The notes below the pieces were generated by a model, which was not told where the DNA came from, did not search any database, and worked only from the letters and a program-made list of their open reading frames with translations. Positions 7,702 through 16,050 of a stretch of 64,000 nt of DNA are shown here, in pieces. Source of the DNA: Sphingomonas sp. BK235 (GTDB taxonomy: Bacteria; Pseudomonadota; Alphaproteobacteria; Sphingomonadales; Sphingomonadaceae); assembly GCF_004345855.1 (NCBI RefSeq), contig NZ_SLXN01000012.1, forward strand, positions 37,822 to 101,821. The letters are read 5' to 3'. Position numbers and translations under genes: made by a program. Each line of letters starts with the position of its first letter. The first letter of the stretch is position 1.

Positions 7702-8919
7702 TCAGAAGAAGCGAGCGCCGGTGACGCGGCCGAAGGGCGCGTAGCTCAGCTCGTTCCCATGCACGCCGTCGGTCGTGCCGTTGGCCGGCCAGACGATGGC
7801 GCTGGTATTGCCGTTGAAGACGCCGACGATGCGCTCGAAGTCGTGATAATAGTCGAAGAGCGCCGGCTGCGTTGCGGTCGCGCCCAGGGTGCGCTTGAAC
7901 AGGTTCAGCTCGAGCCGCGTCGCCTCGTTCGCAGTCACCGCCTGGTTGGCCACCGTGGCGAAGCTGTCGGTGCTCGACGTCTTCGGGAACTCGGTGGTGG
8001 TGAAGCGCTTCTTGCCGGCCGGCACCATCGCGCACACGGCGCGCAAGTTGGCGATGATGGTTGCCGCGGTGTCCCCGTTCGAGATGTCACCGCCGCCGGC
8101 ACCAATGTTGATATCGCTGAAATACTGCATCACGCGCTGGCGTCGCACGAAATTACCAGCTCGCAGCTGGGCGGAAAGGGTGTCGCCCTGAACCGAGAGC
8201 TGCATCATCGGCACGAGGTCGCCGTAGAAGCGCTCGAACGGGCCAAAGGCATTGCCGATCGTCAGCGTGTCGCCGAGGCCGCTCTCGTGGCTGTCACCGA
8301 CCAGGAGCACGCTGCGATAGGTGGTGTCGTCGAGTACGGCCGGGAAGTAGCCGAGGCCGTTGAACGGCGTCGGCAGCGACTGACCCGGGGCGGTCGGGTT
8401 GGGCGGCGGCGCGCCGAACTGCATCGCGCAGCCGATCGACGGGCTCGGGTTGGGATGGCGCATCTGCGTCGACAGCGCGAGCGGGCCGTTGATCTCGGTC
8501 CACACGCGGAACGATGCGCCGCGCGGGATCTCGACCGGACCACAGTCGATCACGACGTCAGCGCCGGGCTCCGCGGCGCCGGCGAAGGGACCGTAGAGCG
8601 CGCCCGCGGCGCCGATCGGATATTCGATCCAGTTGTTGTAGCTCGCCGCCGCAGAAGCGTTGATCTCGTTGAAGTTGGTCGGGCTTAGGTACCAGTTGCT
8701 GTGCAGCACGCGCGGGCGCGAGATCGGCGCCGCCGCGCGATACGTCACATACGACAGCGCACGCGTGTTGCTGGCGCCCTGCCCGGTGCTGATGCGCGGC
8801 CCCAGGCCGACGACGGCACCGAGGCTGTTGGAAGGCTTCTGCGTCGTGGAACCCCCCAGCGACGCCGCGGGGATGAGCTTCGTGACGCCGTCGCGGATGA
8901 TGCGGATGAGGTCGGCCAT
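7702..8919 (-). CDS. Tail fibre/spike-like protein with SGNH-hydrolase domain
   Basis: The protein has 405 residues. The N-terminal 40 residues resemble a virion-attachment segment ('MADLIRIIRDGVTKLIP'), then a beta-rich stretch. The C-terminal half carries SGNH/GDSL signatures: 'LLVGDSHESG' with the nucleophile Ser near residue 212, a central Asn-rich block, and 'DGVHGNE' near 383-389 giving the Asp-His pair. Such enzymes deacetylate polysaccharides, so a role in removing acetyl groups from capsule or O-antigen during adsorption is likely. It is the last gene of the late operon, after the spanins, a frequent position for receptor-binding cargo. Confidence 0.72.
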   Translation of the reverse strand: MADLIRIIRDGVTKLIPAASLGGSTTQKPSNSLGAVVGLGPRISTGQGASNTRALSYVTYRAAAPISRPRVLHSNWYLSPTNFNEINASAAASYNNWIEYPIGAAGALYGPFAGAAEPGADVVIDCGPVEIPRGASFRVWTEINGPLALSTQMRHPNPSPSIGCAMQFGAPPPNPTAPGQSLPTPFNGLGYFPAVLDDTTYRSVLLVGDSHESGLGDTLTIGNAFGPFERFYGDLVPMMQLSVQGDTLSAQLRAGNFVRRQRVMQYFSDINIGAGGGDISNGDTAATIIANLRAVCAMVPAGKKRFTTTEFPKTSSTDSFATVANQAVTANEATRLELNLFKRTLGATATQPALFDYYHDFERIVGVFNGNTSAIVWPANGTTDGVHGNELSYAPFGRVTGARFF

Positions 8920-8949
8920 TGGTGTTTCCTTCTCGTGAGGAGGGCGGTG

Positions 8950-9255
8950 TCAGCGAGCTTGCGACAGCTCGGAGGCGGTGAGCGGCACGATGCCGGTCGG
9001 CCATGCGTCGATCAGGAGCCGGCGCTTCGCCTCGCAGCTCGAGACGTCGAGGCCGCGATCGCGGATCGCGCTCTCGGCGTCGGCCGAGCTGGCGCTACCG
9101 TCCGATTGGCGGGGGACCGGCGACAGGCTGCACGGCTGGAGCGCCTGCGCCGGCGGTCCCTTCACCCGCACCGGCAAGGGCGGCATCGAGCGCATCGATG
9201 GCGCGCACGCGGTCAGCGCCGAGGCACTGAGCCCGGCCAGCATCAGTCTGAGCAT
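8950..9255 (-). CDS. Rz1-like outer-membrane spanin lipoprotein
   Basis: The 101-residue product begins with a signal peptide and lipobox 'LTAC' (Cys about residue 17), is proline-rich after it, and ends with a conserved-looking 'SCEAKRRLLIDAWP' segment. Its first half lies inside the Rz gene in another frame (overlap 9095-9255), the classic Rz/Rz1 arrangement. Rz1 meets Rz across the periplasm and fuses inner and outer membranes at lysis. Confidence 0.8.
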   Translation of the reverse strand: MLRLMLAGLSASALTACAPSMRSMPPLPVRVKGPPAQALQPCSLSPVPRQSDGSASSADAESAIRDRGLDVSSCEAKRRLLIDAWPTGIVPLTASELSQAR

Positions 9256-9544
9256 ATTCCCTCACGGTGTCTTTCGAGTGGATGATCAGCGGCGCGCGCG
9301 CGGCGAGCCTGTCGGCGAAGGTCGACGTCGCGGCCGCCTCGCGCTGCGCGTTCGCCGCAACGAGCTCCGCGCGCTCGCGGCGCGCGCGCTCGGCCGCGGC
9401 GGTCGCCTGGCTACGCTCGAGCGCCAGGTCGTGGCGCGCGTCGGCGAGCTGAGCGCGAAGGATGACGGCGGCGATCGCCAGGCCTGCGATCGGCAGCAGC
9501 GGCCAGAAGCGGCGCAGCAGCGCCAGCACGGCGGTCGGGCTCAC
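9095..9544 (-). CDS. Rz-like inner-membrane spanin
   Basis: The start is GTG 9544, overlapping the stop of the lysozyme gene (GTGA), giving 149 residues. There is one N-terminal membrane segment ('FWPLLPIAGLAIAAVIL', about residues 12-28), then a long coiled coil rich in Ala, Arg and Glu, then a periplasmic C-terminus with proline. This is the i-spanin layout. Translational coupling to the endolysin gene and nesting of Rz1 support the call. Confidence 0.8.
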   Translation of the reverse strand: MSPTAVLALLRRFWPLLPIAGLAIAAVILRAQLADARHDLALERSQATAAAERARRERAELVAANAQREAAATSTFADRLAARAPLIIHSKDTVREYAQTDAGRAQCLGADRVRAIDALDAALAGAGEGTAGAGAPAVQPVAGPPPIGR

Positions 9545-10314
9545 GCCTTCACCTCGCCGAAGGTGAGCTGCGTCAGCTCGGCGAAGTTGCTCACGTAGAG
9601 CGCCGCCTCGGCGGCGCGCCGGCGCACCAGGCCGCGGTTCTTCTTGCCCTTGACCAGGACGAAGAGCCCGAAGGCGCGCGCGGCCGCGTCGATCTCGCCG
9701 GCGCGATGGTAGCGCAGCACGCTCGAGCCGCGGAACGCCTTGATCCCGATGTTGTAGGCGAGCGCCACCATGGCGCCGAACTGCGCCGCGGTGACCGGCG
9801 CGCGGCCGATCGCCGCCATCACCGGCGCGGCGAAGTCGCGCGCGAGCAGCTGCTCGAACATCGCGTCGGCCTGCTCCCGGGTGATGCGGTCGCCCGACCT
9901 CACCTTCCGGCCGTCGGGATAGTAGGTCATCCCCCAGCCGATCGTCCATTTGCCGGCCGGGCAGAGGTAGGCGGTGAGCACGCAGCGCTCGAAGTGGTGG
10001 AGGAGAGCGGTCGCGACCGGGCCGACCTTCATCGCCGGCGCCGGCGCGCTGAGCAGGCCAAGCCGGTGCGCGGCCGCCGGCTGCGGCACGACGCGCGCGA
10101 TCGCGACGGCGACGAACAGCGCCAGGCCGATCCACGCCTGCAGGTGCTCGGGAAAGAGCGCGCGGACCTCGGCCGGCATGCTGAGCCAGCCGGCCTGCAG
10201 CGTGGCGGGATCAATCGCGACCAGCGCGGCGGAGATCGCGGCGCCGATCGCGGCGATACGGACGGACCAGGCGTGCGCGGCGGCGCGCGCGCGCTCGAGG
10301 ATGAGCGGCGACAT
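9541..10314 (-). CDS. Holin-like domain fused to GH24 lysozyme (endolysin)
   Basis: The protein has 257 residues. Residues 15-35 and 60-76 are two membrane segments separated by a short polar loop, resembling small phage holins. After a linker, residues about 100-250 form a T4-type lysozyme with Glu109, Cys118 and Thr124, which is the E-8aa-D/C-5aa-T triad of phage endolysins with Cys in the middle position. It cleaves peptidoglycan between MurNAc and GlcNAc. One reading frame with no internal ribosome-binding site noticed carries both parts, so it is either a true holin-lysozyme fusion or a membrane-anchored endolysin. Confidence 0.8.
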   Translation of the reverse strand: MSPLILERARAAAHAWSVRIAAIGAAISAALVAIDPATLQAGWLSMPAEVRALFPEHLQAWIGLALFVAVAIARVVPQPAAAHRLGLLSAPAPAMKVGPVATALLHHFERCVLTAYLCPAGKWTIGWGMTYYPDGRKVRSGDRITREQADAMFEQLLARDFAAPVMAAIGRAPVTAAQFGAMVALAYNIGIKAFRGSSVLRYHRAGEIDAAARAFGLFVLVKGKKNRGLVRRRAAEAALYVSNFAELTQLTFGEVKA

Positions 10315-10338
10315 GGGTGTTTCCCTTCGGTGGTGAGG

Positions 10339-10620
10339 TCAGGGCCGCTCGGAGGTCCGGCGGATGAGCAGGTCGAGCTTGGCGTTGATCGCCGCGAGGT
10401 CGGCTTTCATGTCGCTCTGCTCGACATCCCGCGTGTCGGCGCGCTGCTCGAGCTTCTCGATGCGCTGGCTGTTGCTCTCGACCCGGCCGAGGATCTTGCC
10501 TCCGCCGAGCAGGAGCCCGACGACCGTGATGATCAGGGCGATCGCGGGTACGAGATCCTTCCAGGAGGCGCGCGCGGGCGGCGCCACGACGACGGCCGTG
10601 GCGGAGGGGGTGTCGGTCAT
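10339..10620 (-). CDS. Small membrane protein with coiled coil, possible holin partner
   Basis: The frame from ATG 10620 gives 93 residues. A membrane segment at about 24-45 ('LVPAIALIITVVGLLLGGG') is followed by a heptad-rich helix ('SQRIEKLEQRADTRD', 'LAAINAKLDLLIRR'). This resembles small lysis-cassette proteins of the XhlA or holin-accessory kind. It lies immediately upstream of the holin-lysozyme gene. An actual holin role would need experiment. Confidence 0.62.
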   Translation of the reverse strand: MTDTPSATAVVVAPPARASWKDLVPAIALIITVVGLLLGGGKILGRVESNSQRIEKLEQRADTRDVEQSDMKADLAAINAKLDLLIRRTSERP

Positions 10621-10643
10621 GAGGATCTCCGCGCGCGGTGGCG

Positions 10644-10940
10644 CTAGGGGGTTGGTGCGTCGCCCAGGAAGGCGGTCTCGACGTTGCGCCGGCAGTGACC
10701 GGGCTCCTCGCCGAGCAGGAGGAACAGGGTGTCGATCGCGGGCGCGAGGATCCGCGCCCACCAGACGCCGCGCAGCTCGCCGCGGCCGACGTAGCTGCTG
10801 ATCGTCTCGTCGGCCGACGGGCAGGTACTGGTCAGGCCGAGGATGAAGACCGCGCCGACGATGAGGACCTGCGCGAGTTGGTCGATCGAGACGAGGACCT
10901 GGCGCGCTACCGCCGCGACGCGCGCGATCAGGCGGGCCAC
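10644..10940 (-). CDS. Small conserved phage membrane protein
   Basis: The start at GTG 10940 overlaps the previous gene's end, giving 98 residues. It contains a hydrophobic segment ('LAQVLIVGAVFILGL'), a 'CPSADETISSYVGRGELRG' block, a second hydrophobic segment and a 'EPGHCRRNVETAF' end. Small proteins with a DETIS motif followed by GHC are frequent in prophage lysis and tail regions of proteobacteria; I know of no assigned function. Confidence 0.62.
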   Translation of the reverse strand: MARLIARVAAVARQVLVSIDQLAQVLIVGAVFILGLTSTCPSADETISSYVGRGELRGVWWARILAPAIDTLFLLLGEEPGHCRRNVETAFLGDAPTP

Positions 10941-11434
10941 TGCAGCTCGGCCGCGGCGACGATCGCGCCGAAGGTTTCCGCCGCGGCGACCGAGGTCTTC
11001 GCGCCCATGCGCATCCCTTCGATCTCGGCACCGACCATCACCCAGGCGTCGGCCTGGCTGATCACCTCGGCGGCGAGATCCGCCAGCGTCATCGATCGTG
11101 CCGCGGCCTCGCGGGTGAGAAACGGAACCGCCACGCTGTTGTCGATCGACCAGGCGCGCGCCTCCGCCTCCTTGCGGGTGTAGGTGATCGCTTGGCCGGC
11201 GCCGGGCGTCAGGAAGCGCATGCGCAGCGCCTCGGCCGATTGGTCGACCTTCCGGCAGGCGAACGTGCGCAGCACCTCGAGGTCGAGCTGAGCGGTGCGA
11301 ACCACCTCCATCGGCACGACCGCGAGCGACAGACCCTCCGGAATCTCTTGCAGCGCAGACGCGCCGGCCGGCCCAGAGCCACGCCACCGCTCGTTGCCAT
11401 CGATTGGATCGTAGATCACCCAGAATTCAGCCAT
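10928..11434 (-). CDS. Tail-associated protein, DUF4376-like C-terminus
   Basis: The product has 168 residues. The N-terminal part has beta-strand character ('MAEFWVIYDPIDGNERWRG'); residues about 65-160 are helical with 'QAITYTRKEAEARAW' and 'FLTREAAARSMTLADLA', a pattern found in phage tail proteins annotated with DUF4376-type domains. It follows the tail tip protein in the late operon, so a structural or fibre-assembly role is inferred. Its end overlaps the next gene by 13 bases. Confidence 0.55.
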   Translation of the reverse strand: MAEFWVIYDPIDGNERWRGSGPAGASALQEIPEGLSLAVVPMEVVRTAQLDLEVLRTFACRKVDQSAEALRMRFLTPGAGQAITYTRKEAEARAWSIDNSVAVPFLTREAAARSMTLADLAAEVISQADAWVMVGAEIEGMRMGAKTSVAAAETFGAIVAAAELQWPA

Positions 11435-11446
11435 GATCCGCGCTCC

Positions 11447-11740
11447 TCAGCAAACGGCCCGAGTCACGACGACGTCGGTCTGCGGGAATTGGTACCGGCC
11501 GAGATCCGCACCATCGAAGACCTCGACGACGCGGACCTCGCGCCCGTGACGGCGCAGGCGCCGGGCTTCGTTGTGCGCGTCGATCTCGGCGATGCGCATG
11601 CGGCCGCGATCGACGCGCGAGCTGCTGCATAGGCCGCGGTGATCGATCACCACGGTGACGGGACGCTGGTCGGCCTGCGCATGCGCGGCAGACGCAAGAA
11701 CGGGCGCGGCGAGCGCCGCGGCAAGCAGGATCAGCTTCAT
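11447..11740 (-). CDS. Small exported protein
   Basis: The product has 97 residues with a clear signal peptide (residues 1-22, ending AHA-Q). The mature 75 residues are basic and include 'VTVVIDHRGLC', 'DAHNEARRLRRHGREVRVVEVF' and a C-terminal Cys, so one disulphide is possible. It is encoded between tail tip and lysis genes. Exported proteins here might aid superinfection exclusion or lysis; no family recognised. Confidence 0.6.
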   Translation of the reverse strand: MKLILLAAALAAPVLASAAHAQADQRPVTVVIDHRGLCSSSRVDRGRMRIAEIDAHNEARRLRRHGREVRVVEVFDGADLGRYQFPQTDVVVTRAVC

Positions 11741-11787
11741 GGGGAACTCCGAGGGGCAGGATCGCCCAGCGTCGGCGCGGCGCGCCG

Positions 11788-14700
11788 CTACTTCTTGAAC
11801 TCCTCGACCACCATCACAAGGGCGATCTCGGGATTGTCATAGTCGTTGTTCGGCTTTGGCGACTTCGCGCGAGCCTGGATGGTGTAGGTCGGCGTGCCGG
11901 AGACGCCGTCGAGCAGCTGGAAGAAGCTAAACGACTGGTTGTTGCCCAGCACGTTCGAGACCTTGGTCCAGTCGAGCACGATCCCCGTGTTGTCGAGGAT
12001 CCGCACCTCCATGTAGTTGCCCGCCGGTAGACCGGGCAAACGGGCGACGCCTGCGATGCTGAGGCGAACCGTGCTGCTGCTGCTCGAGATCGGCACCGTC
12101 AGCGCGGCGAGGTTCACCGACCCGCCGCTCGTCGGCACGTTGCCCGATGAGCCGGCCACCTTGAAGAAGGCCGACACAGCGTTGTTGGCGATCTTGCGGG
12201 TGAAGATGGTGCCGTCGACGACCAGGTCGCCGCTGATGGACACGTCGCCGATGATGTCGACGCCGGCGCCGGCGTTTGAATCCGCGTAGAGGGTCAGCTG
12301 CGCGCGATTGTTGCCGGCGACCGCCTTCTGCTGGAGAAAGGCGCGACTGCGACCGTAGGCGTCGCTCGCCACCGAGGTGGTGACGGTCAGCTCACCCCGC
12401 GCCTGGTCGTATTCGGTGCGGAGCTGGCTGACCGTTTGCGCGACCGCACCGGCCTTCGCGTCGGCGATCGCCGCCGAGCGGTCCTCAATTCGGGCGTTGA
12501 TCGTGCGTTGCAGGCCACTGTCGGCGGCGAAGTTGACTTGCGCCTCAAGCGTGTCGACCCGCTGAGCCGCCGCAAAGCGGTTCGGGAGATCGGAGAGCGT
12601 GTCCTCGGTCGTCTTGATCCGCGCGACTGCGGCCGGGAGATCGGTGAGCCGCGCCTTGCGGTTCGCGATCTCCTCCGCCGAGGCGCGGCGCACGCCGGCC
12701 ATGTGCCAGCGCAGCGTCTTCGGCTGCGGCTCCGGCCTGAACCCTGACCAAGCCGTCATGGGATGAAAGCGGAGCGCCGAGATCTGCTGCTCGATCTGCA
12801 TCATGACCGAGAAGCGATATCGGCGGCCGGGCACGCCAAGCTCCGGGATCGCACCGGTGCTGTCGGGCATCGAGAAGAACTCGACGCCGTTCGAGTAACG
12901 AATGCTCCCGTTGCTGTCGTACCCGGCGAGGTAGACGCCGGCGCCGAGGAAGGTGCCGTCGACCAGGGTCACGTCGATCTCGATGACGAACCAGCCCGGC
13001 CCGGTGAACATGCCGGGATCGACCCCGTACCCCTCATCGCCGTGATAGAAGCCGCTCACCGCGTGGAAGAGGTTGCCGGCGCCGCCGGGCCATGCGGCCT
13101 CCATGGCGTAGCGGCCGACGATCCCGTCCCGCCGCACCACGGTGCCTGCGGTCTGCGCAGCGAGCCCCCACCCGTTCGGGATCAAGCCCCGGTTAGCGGG
13201 CCAGTCGGAGAAGGTGGCCTGCTGGTTGAGGAATTGCGGCGCGGCGCGCATGTTCGCCTCGACCACCGCCGTGCGGCTGGCGAGCGCCACGTCCGCGGCC
13301 GTGAAGGCGGTGGTGACCTCCTGCGCCTTCGCGTCGATTGCGGTGCCGAAGCTGGCTTGCACCGTGTCGATCCGCTGCCCGATCGCGTCATCTCGCGAGA
13401 TGGCCGCCTGCTCGACGCGCGAGACCTCGGCACGCGCCACCGTGTCGACACCCTCGCTGCCCCCGCCGCCCTCGGCGATGAGCTGGTCGACCCGGCTGTT
13501 GACCGTGTCCGCGTTCGTGAAGGCCGCATCTGCGCGATCCTTCGCCGCCTGAATGCGGGTGCTGGCGTCGGCAACAGCGCCGTCGATCTTGATCAGCTCT
13601 GCGTCGATCTCCTCACGACGTTTCTTGGCCGCGTCGATCTCTGCGATCACCTCCTCAACCGGCCGATCGCCGATGTTGGTTCCCGGCGGGGCGCCGACAG
13701 TCGCGTTGTCCTGCGGCTTCGTACCTCCCGAAACATTATCCCAGGGCAAGGTGACGGTACCCACCACGACATTCGGGATGATCAGCCGGTCCGACACCGC
13801 GCCGCGGATGCGATAACGAATGCCCACGTCGTAGGCAGTGTCGGTGGTGACGCTGGTGATCTCCTTGCGAAGCACAGAGGAAGGCTCGATGCTCGCACCG
13901 GTCCAACCAACGTCGGGAGCCGCGCCAGTGATGTAGGGCCGATAGTCGAAGACGACCTCGTCGGCCGCCAGCTTATCGACGTTGCTGGTGACGATGATCG
14001 CCGGCGTGGCGACGCCATTGGCTTGCAGCGTACCGCCGACGGCCGACCAGTCGCCAGCATCCGGCGCGGAGCGATCGATGCCCGGCGACGAGAGATCGGG
14101 CGTGGGAGGCGGCGTCGTCGTCTTGCCCAGCGCGAAGTCGTGCTTGGCCTTCGTCTCGGTGCGGCAGGTGAGCGTGGCCCCCATCGCACCGCCGTCGATC
14201 TCGCGCTGGCGCACCACGACCTCGCGCCCGATCATGTTCGCCTCGGGCACCTGGAGCGTGATGCAGTCGCCGGGGCGATAGCCGAGCGCATAGACCTTGG
14301 CCGGCACGACGATCCCGTCGAGCTCGCGCGCGTTGAGCATCTCGTAGAGGGCGATCTGCGCGCCCTGCTTGGCGTTCTGGATGAGCGGGTAGACGACCTC
14401 CTTGGGCCGGCTGCCGCCGTCGATCGCGACGTAATCAGGCACGACGACAGGATCGAGCGGCACCATCTCCCAGCCGTGGCTTTCGAGACGCACGCTCGGG
14501 ATGATGGTGTTACGCCGCAACCGCCGCGACACCGTTGCCGGCACGTCCAGGTCGCCCGTGACGTCGTTGGAGCGGATCGTGCCGATCGACACACGCGGCG
14601 CCGAGAAGGCGACGGAGAGCTGAGCACCGATGGGCAGCGGCTCGGCCGAGCCCGCCTGGCAGATCATCTTAAGCACGTCCCAGGCGTTGTCGGTGGTCGA

Positions 14701-15609
14701 ATAGACCACGCCGCCGACGGTCCAGCCGTTGGCGTCGCAGACGTTCGACCACTCGACAAATGGCGCGAGATCCAGCCCGCTGGCCGGCAGCCCGCCGCCG
14801 GCCATCAGCACGCCGTTCTGATAGTGACCGTAGGCCCAGGTGATCGCGTGCGGTCCCGGGTTGGTCGAATAGACGTAGGTGTCGGGCTGACCGAGCCGGC
14901 ACGTACCCATGCCGCCGGGATAGGTGCTGTCCTTGCGGGGATCGTAGACGAGCACGCCCTCCACCACGCGCCCGCGATCGGGCACGCCGTTGGGGAACTT
15001 CTCGCCCTTGGTGTCGAAGTCGAGCGTCCAGATGTCCGCGGCGAGGCCCGACAGCTTGGAGGCGCCGTTCCAGCCCGGGAAGGCACCGAACGGCCCGGCA
15101 AGTGCAGTCGGCTCCGGGCACGCCCCCTTTTGAGTGGCAAGCCACATATTGCCCGCGAACGTACCCACCGCGGCACCGCTCGAGTTGAAGGTGACCGGCG
15201 CCTTGTCGATGAGCAGTGGACCGATGGAATGGACTAAGCCGAGCGACAGGATGGTGACCCAGCTCTCCGCCTGGTTCTTCGCCTTGCTGCCTGGGCGATT
15301 GTAATACTGGCGATGCACGACGTTGCCGCCGGTGTAGCTTCGCCCGATCACGACCGGTATGCCGGCCTCCTTGTCGATCTTGAACTTCGTCGCATTGCCG
15401 CCGAGCGTACCCTTCGGTGCCGCCGCCATCGCGGCGATCGAAAGGACGCCGGCGGCCGCCGACAAGCCGGCGCCGATCGCGGTGAGCGTCGCCGCGGACG
15501 CGCCGATCGTGCCGGCCGCGAGCAGACCGGCGCCGACGGCCGCGCCGACGCCGGTCGCGATGAGAGCGGCGGCCCCCACCACGAAGGCCGCGGTGCGCAG
15601 TGCTTTCAT
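11788..15609 (-). CDS. Tail tip/host-specificity protein (J-like)
   Basis: ATG 15609 with GAGGAA upstream gives 1273 residues. The N-terminus has glycine- and alanine-rich hydrophobic stretches ('AAFVVGAAALIATGVGAAVG') as in the tail tip proteins that sit at the end of the tail tube; residues about 60-560 are beta-rich with 'IPVVIGRSYTGGNVVHRQYY'; a fibronectin-like part and a coiled-coil zone (about residues 660-760 and again near 1050) precede a C-terminal region with 'GDVSISGDLVVDGTIFTRKIANN', the usual end motif of J-type central fibres. It should form the baseplate hub and determine receptor binding. Confidence 0.85.
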   Translation of the reverse strand: MKALRTAAFVVGAAALIATGVGAAVGAGLLAAGTIGASAATLTAIGAGLSAAAGVLSIAAMAAAPKGTLGGNATKFKIDKEAGIPVVIGRSYTGGNVVHRQYYNRPGSKAKNQAESWVTILSLGLVHSIGPLLIDKAPVTFNSSGAAVGTFAGNMWLATQKGACPEPTALAGPFGAFPGWNGASKLSGLAADIWTLDFDTKGEKFPNGVPDRGRVVEGVLVYDPRKDSTYPGGMGTCRLGQPDTYVYSTNPGPHAITWAYGHYQNGVLMAGGGLPASGLDLAPFVEWSNVCDANGWTVGGVVYSTTDNAWDVLKMICQAGSAEPLPIGAQLSVAFSAPRVSIGTIRSNDVTGDLDVPATVSRRLRRNTIIPSVRLESHGWEMVPLDPVVVPDYVAIDGGSRPKEVVYPLIQNAKQGAQIALYEMLNARELDGIVVPAKVYALGYRPGDCITLQVPEANMIGREVVVRQREIDGGAMGATLTCRTETKAKHDFALGKTTTPPPTPDLSSPGIDRSAPDAGDWSAVGGTLQANGVATPAIIVTSNVDKLAADEVVFDYRPYITGAAPDVGWTGASIEPSSVLRKEITSVTTDTAYDVGIRYRIRGAVSDRLIIPNVVVGTVTLPWDNVSGGTKPQDNATVGAPPGTNIGDRPVEEVIAEIDAAKKRREEIDAELIKIDGAVADASTRIQAAKDRADAAFTNADTVNSRVDQLIAEGGGGSEGVDTVARAEVSRVEQAAISRDDAIGQRIDTVQASFGTAIDAKAQEVTTAFTAADVALASRTAVVEANMRAAPQFLNQQATFSDWPANRGLIPNGWGLAAQTAGTVVRRDGIVGRYAMEAAWPGGAGNLFHAVSGFYHGDEGYGVDPGMFTGPGWFVIEIDVTLVDGTFLGAGVYLAGYDSNGSIRYSNGVEFFSMPDSTGAIPELGVPGRRYRFSVMMQIEQQISALRFHPMTAWSGFRPEPQPKTLRWHMAGVRRASAEEIANRKARLTDLPAAVARIKTTEDTLSDLPNRFAAAQRVDTLEAQVNFAADSGLQRTINARIEDRSAAIADAKAGAVAQTVSQLRTEYDQARGELTVTTSVASDAYGRSRAFLQQKAVAGNNRAQLTLYADSNAGAGVDIIGDVSISGDLVVDGTIFTRKIANNAVSAFFKVAGSSGNVPTSGGSVNLAALTVPISSSSSTVRLSIAGVARLPGLPAGNYMEVRILDNTGIVLDWTKVSNVLGNNQSFSFFQLLDGVSGTPTYTIQARAKSPKPNNDYDNPEIALVMVVEEFKK

Positions 15610-15619
15610 GTGCCGTTCC

Positions 15620-16048
15620 TCAGGCTTTGATCGGGATCCGCCAGGCGGCGACATATTCGACCGGCTGGATGACGGCGGCGCCGACGGCGTCCTCGACGAA
15701 GCCGCAGGCGCGGCCATTGTTGAGCACCACCGCGAGGCAGCCGATCGGCGACTCCGCCGGCAGCGCGAGCACGTCGCCGGGCAGCGCGGCCGCGGGCGCG
15801 ATGCGCTCGAAGCCCATGCCGTCCATTGCGGCAGGCAGGTCGGCGTAGCCGCGCGCGGCGAGCGCCTTCACCGCGCCCTTCAGCGAGGCGTAGCTCCCTG
15901 ACGTCGGCAGCCTCACCTGGTGCCCCATGCGGCGCAGGTGCCCCGCAACCATGCGAGCGCAGTCGTTGCGGCCCAGGCGAAAGGGCTTGTCCCGGGCGCC
16001 GTTGAGCGTCGCCTGGGCTGCGGCCACACGCCGCACCAGCTCGGTCAT
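15620..16048 (-). CDS. Tail tip-associated protein (DUF6950/NlpC-like)
   Basis: The product has 142 residues from ATG 16048. 'RNDCARMVAGHLRRMGH' near residue 27 puts a Cys after Asn-Asp, as in the NlpC/P60-like fold of tail tip hydrolases, followed by 'GDVLALPAESPIGCLAVVLNNGRACGF', where a His expected in active NlpC enzymes is not obvious. It sits between the tip assembly gene and the J-like gene, where lambda K-type peptidases are found. It may be a structural relative without activity. Confidence 0.65.
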   Translation of the reverse strand: MTELVRRVAAAQATLNGARDKPFRLGRNDCARMVAGHLRRMGHQVRLPTSGSYASLKGAVKALAARGYADLPAAMDGMGFERIAPAAALPGDVLALPAESPIGCLAVVLNNGRACGFVEDAVGAAVIQPVEYVAAWRIPIKA

Positions 16049-16050
16049 CG

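Noticed and set aside
12763..15237. Rightward 824-codon frame opposite the tail tip gene
   Set aside because: Shadow of the J-like gene: composition is Arg/Asp/His-rich, no ribosome-binding site and no domain.
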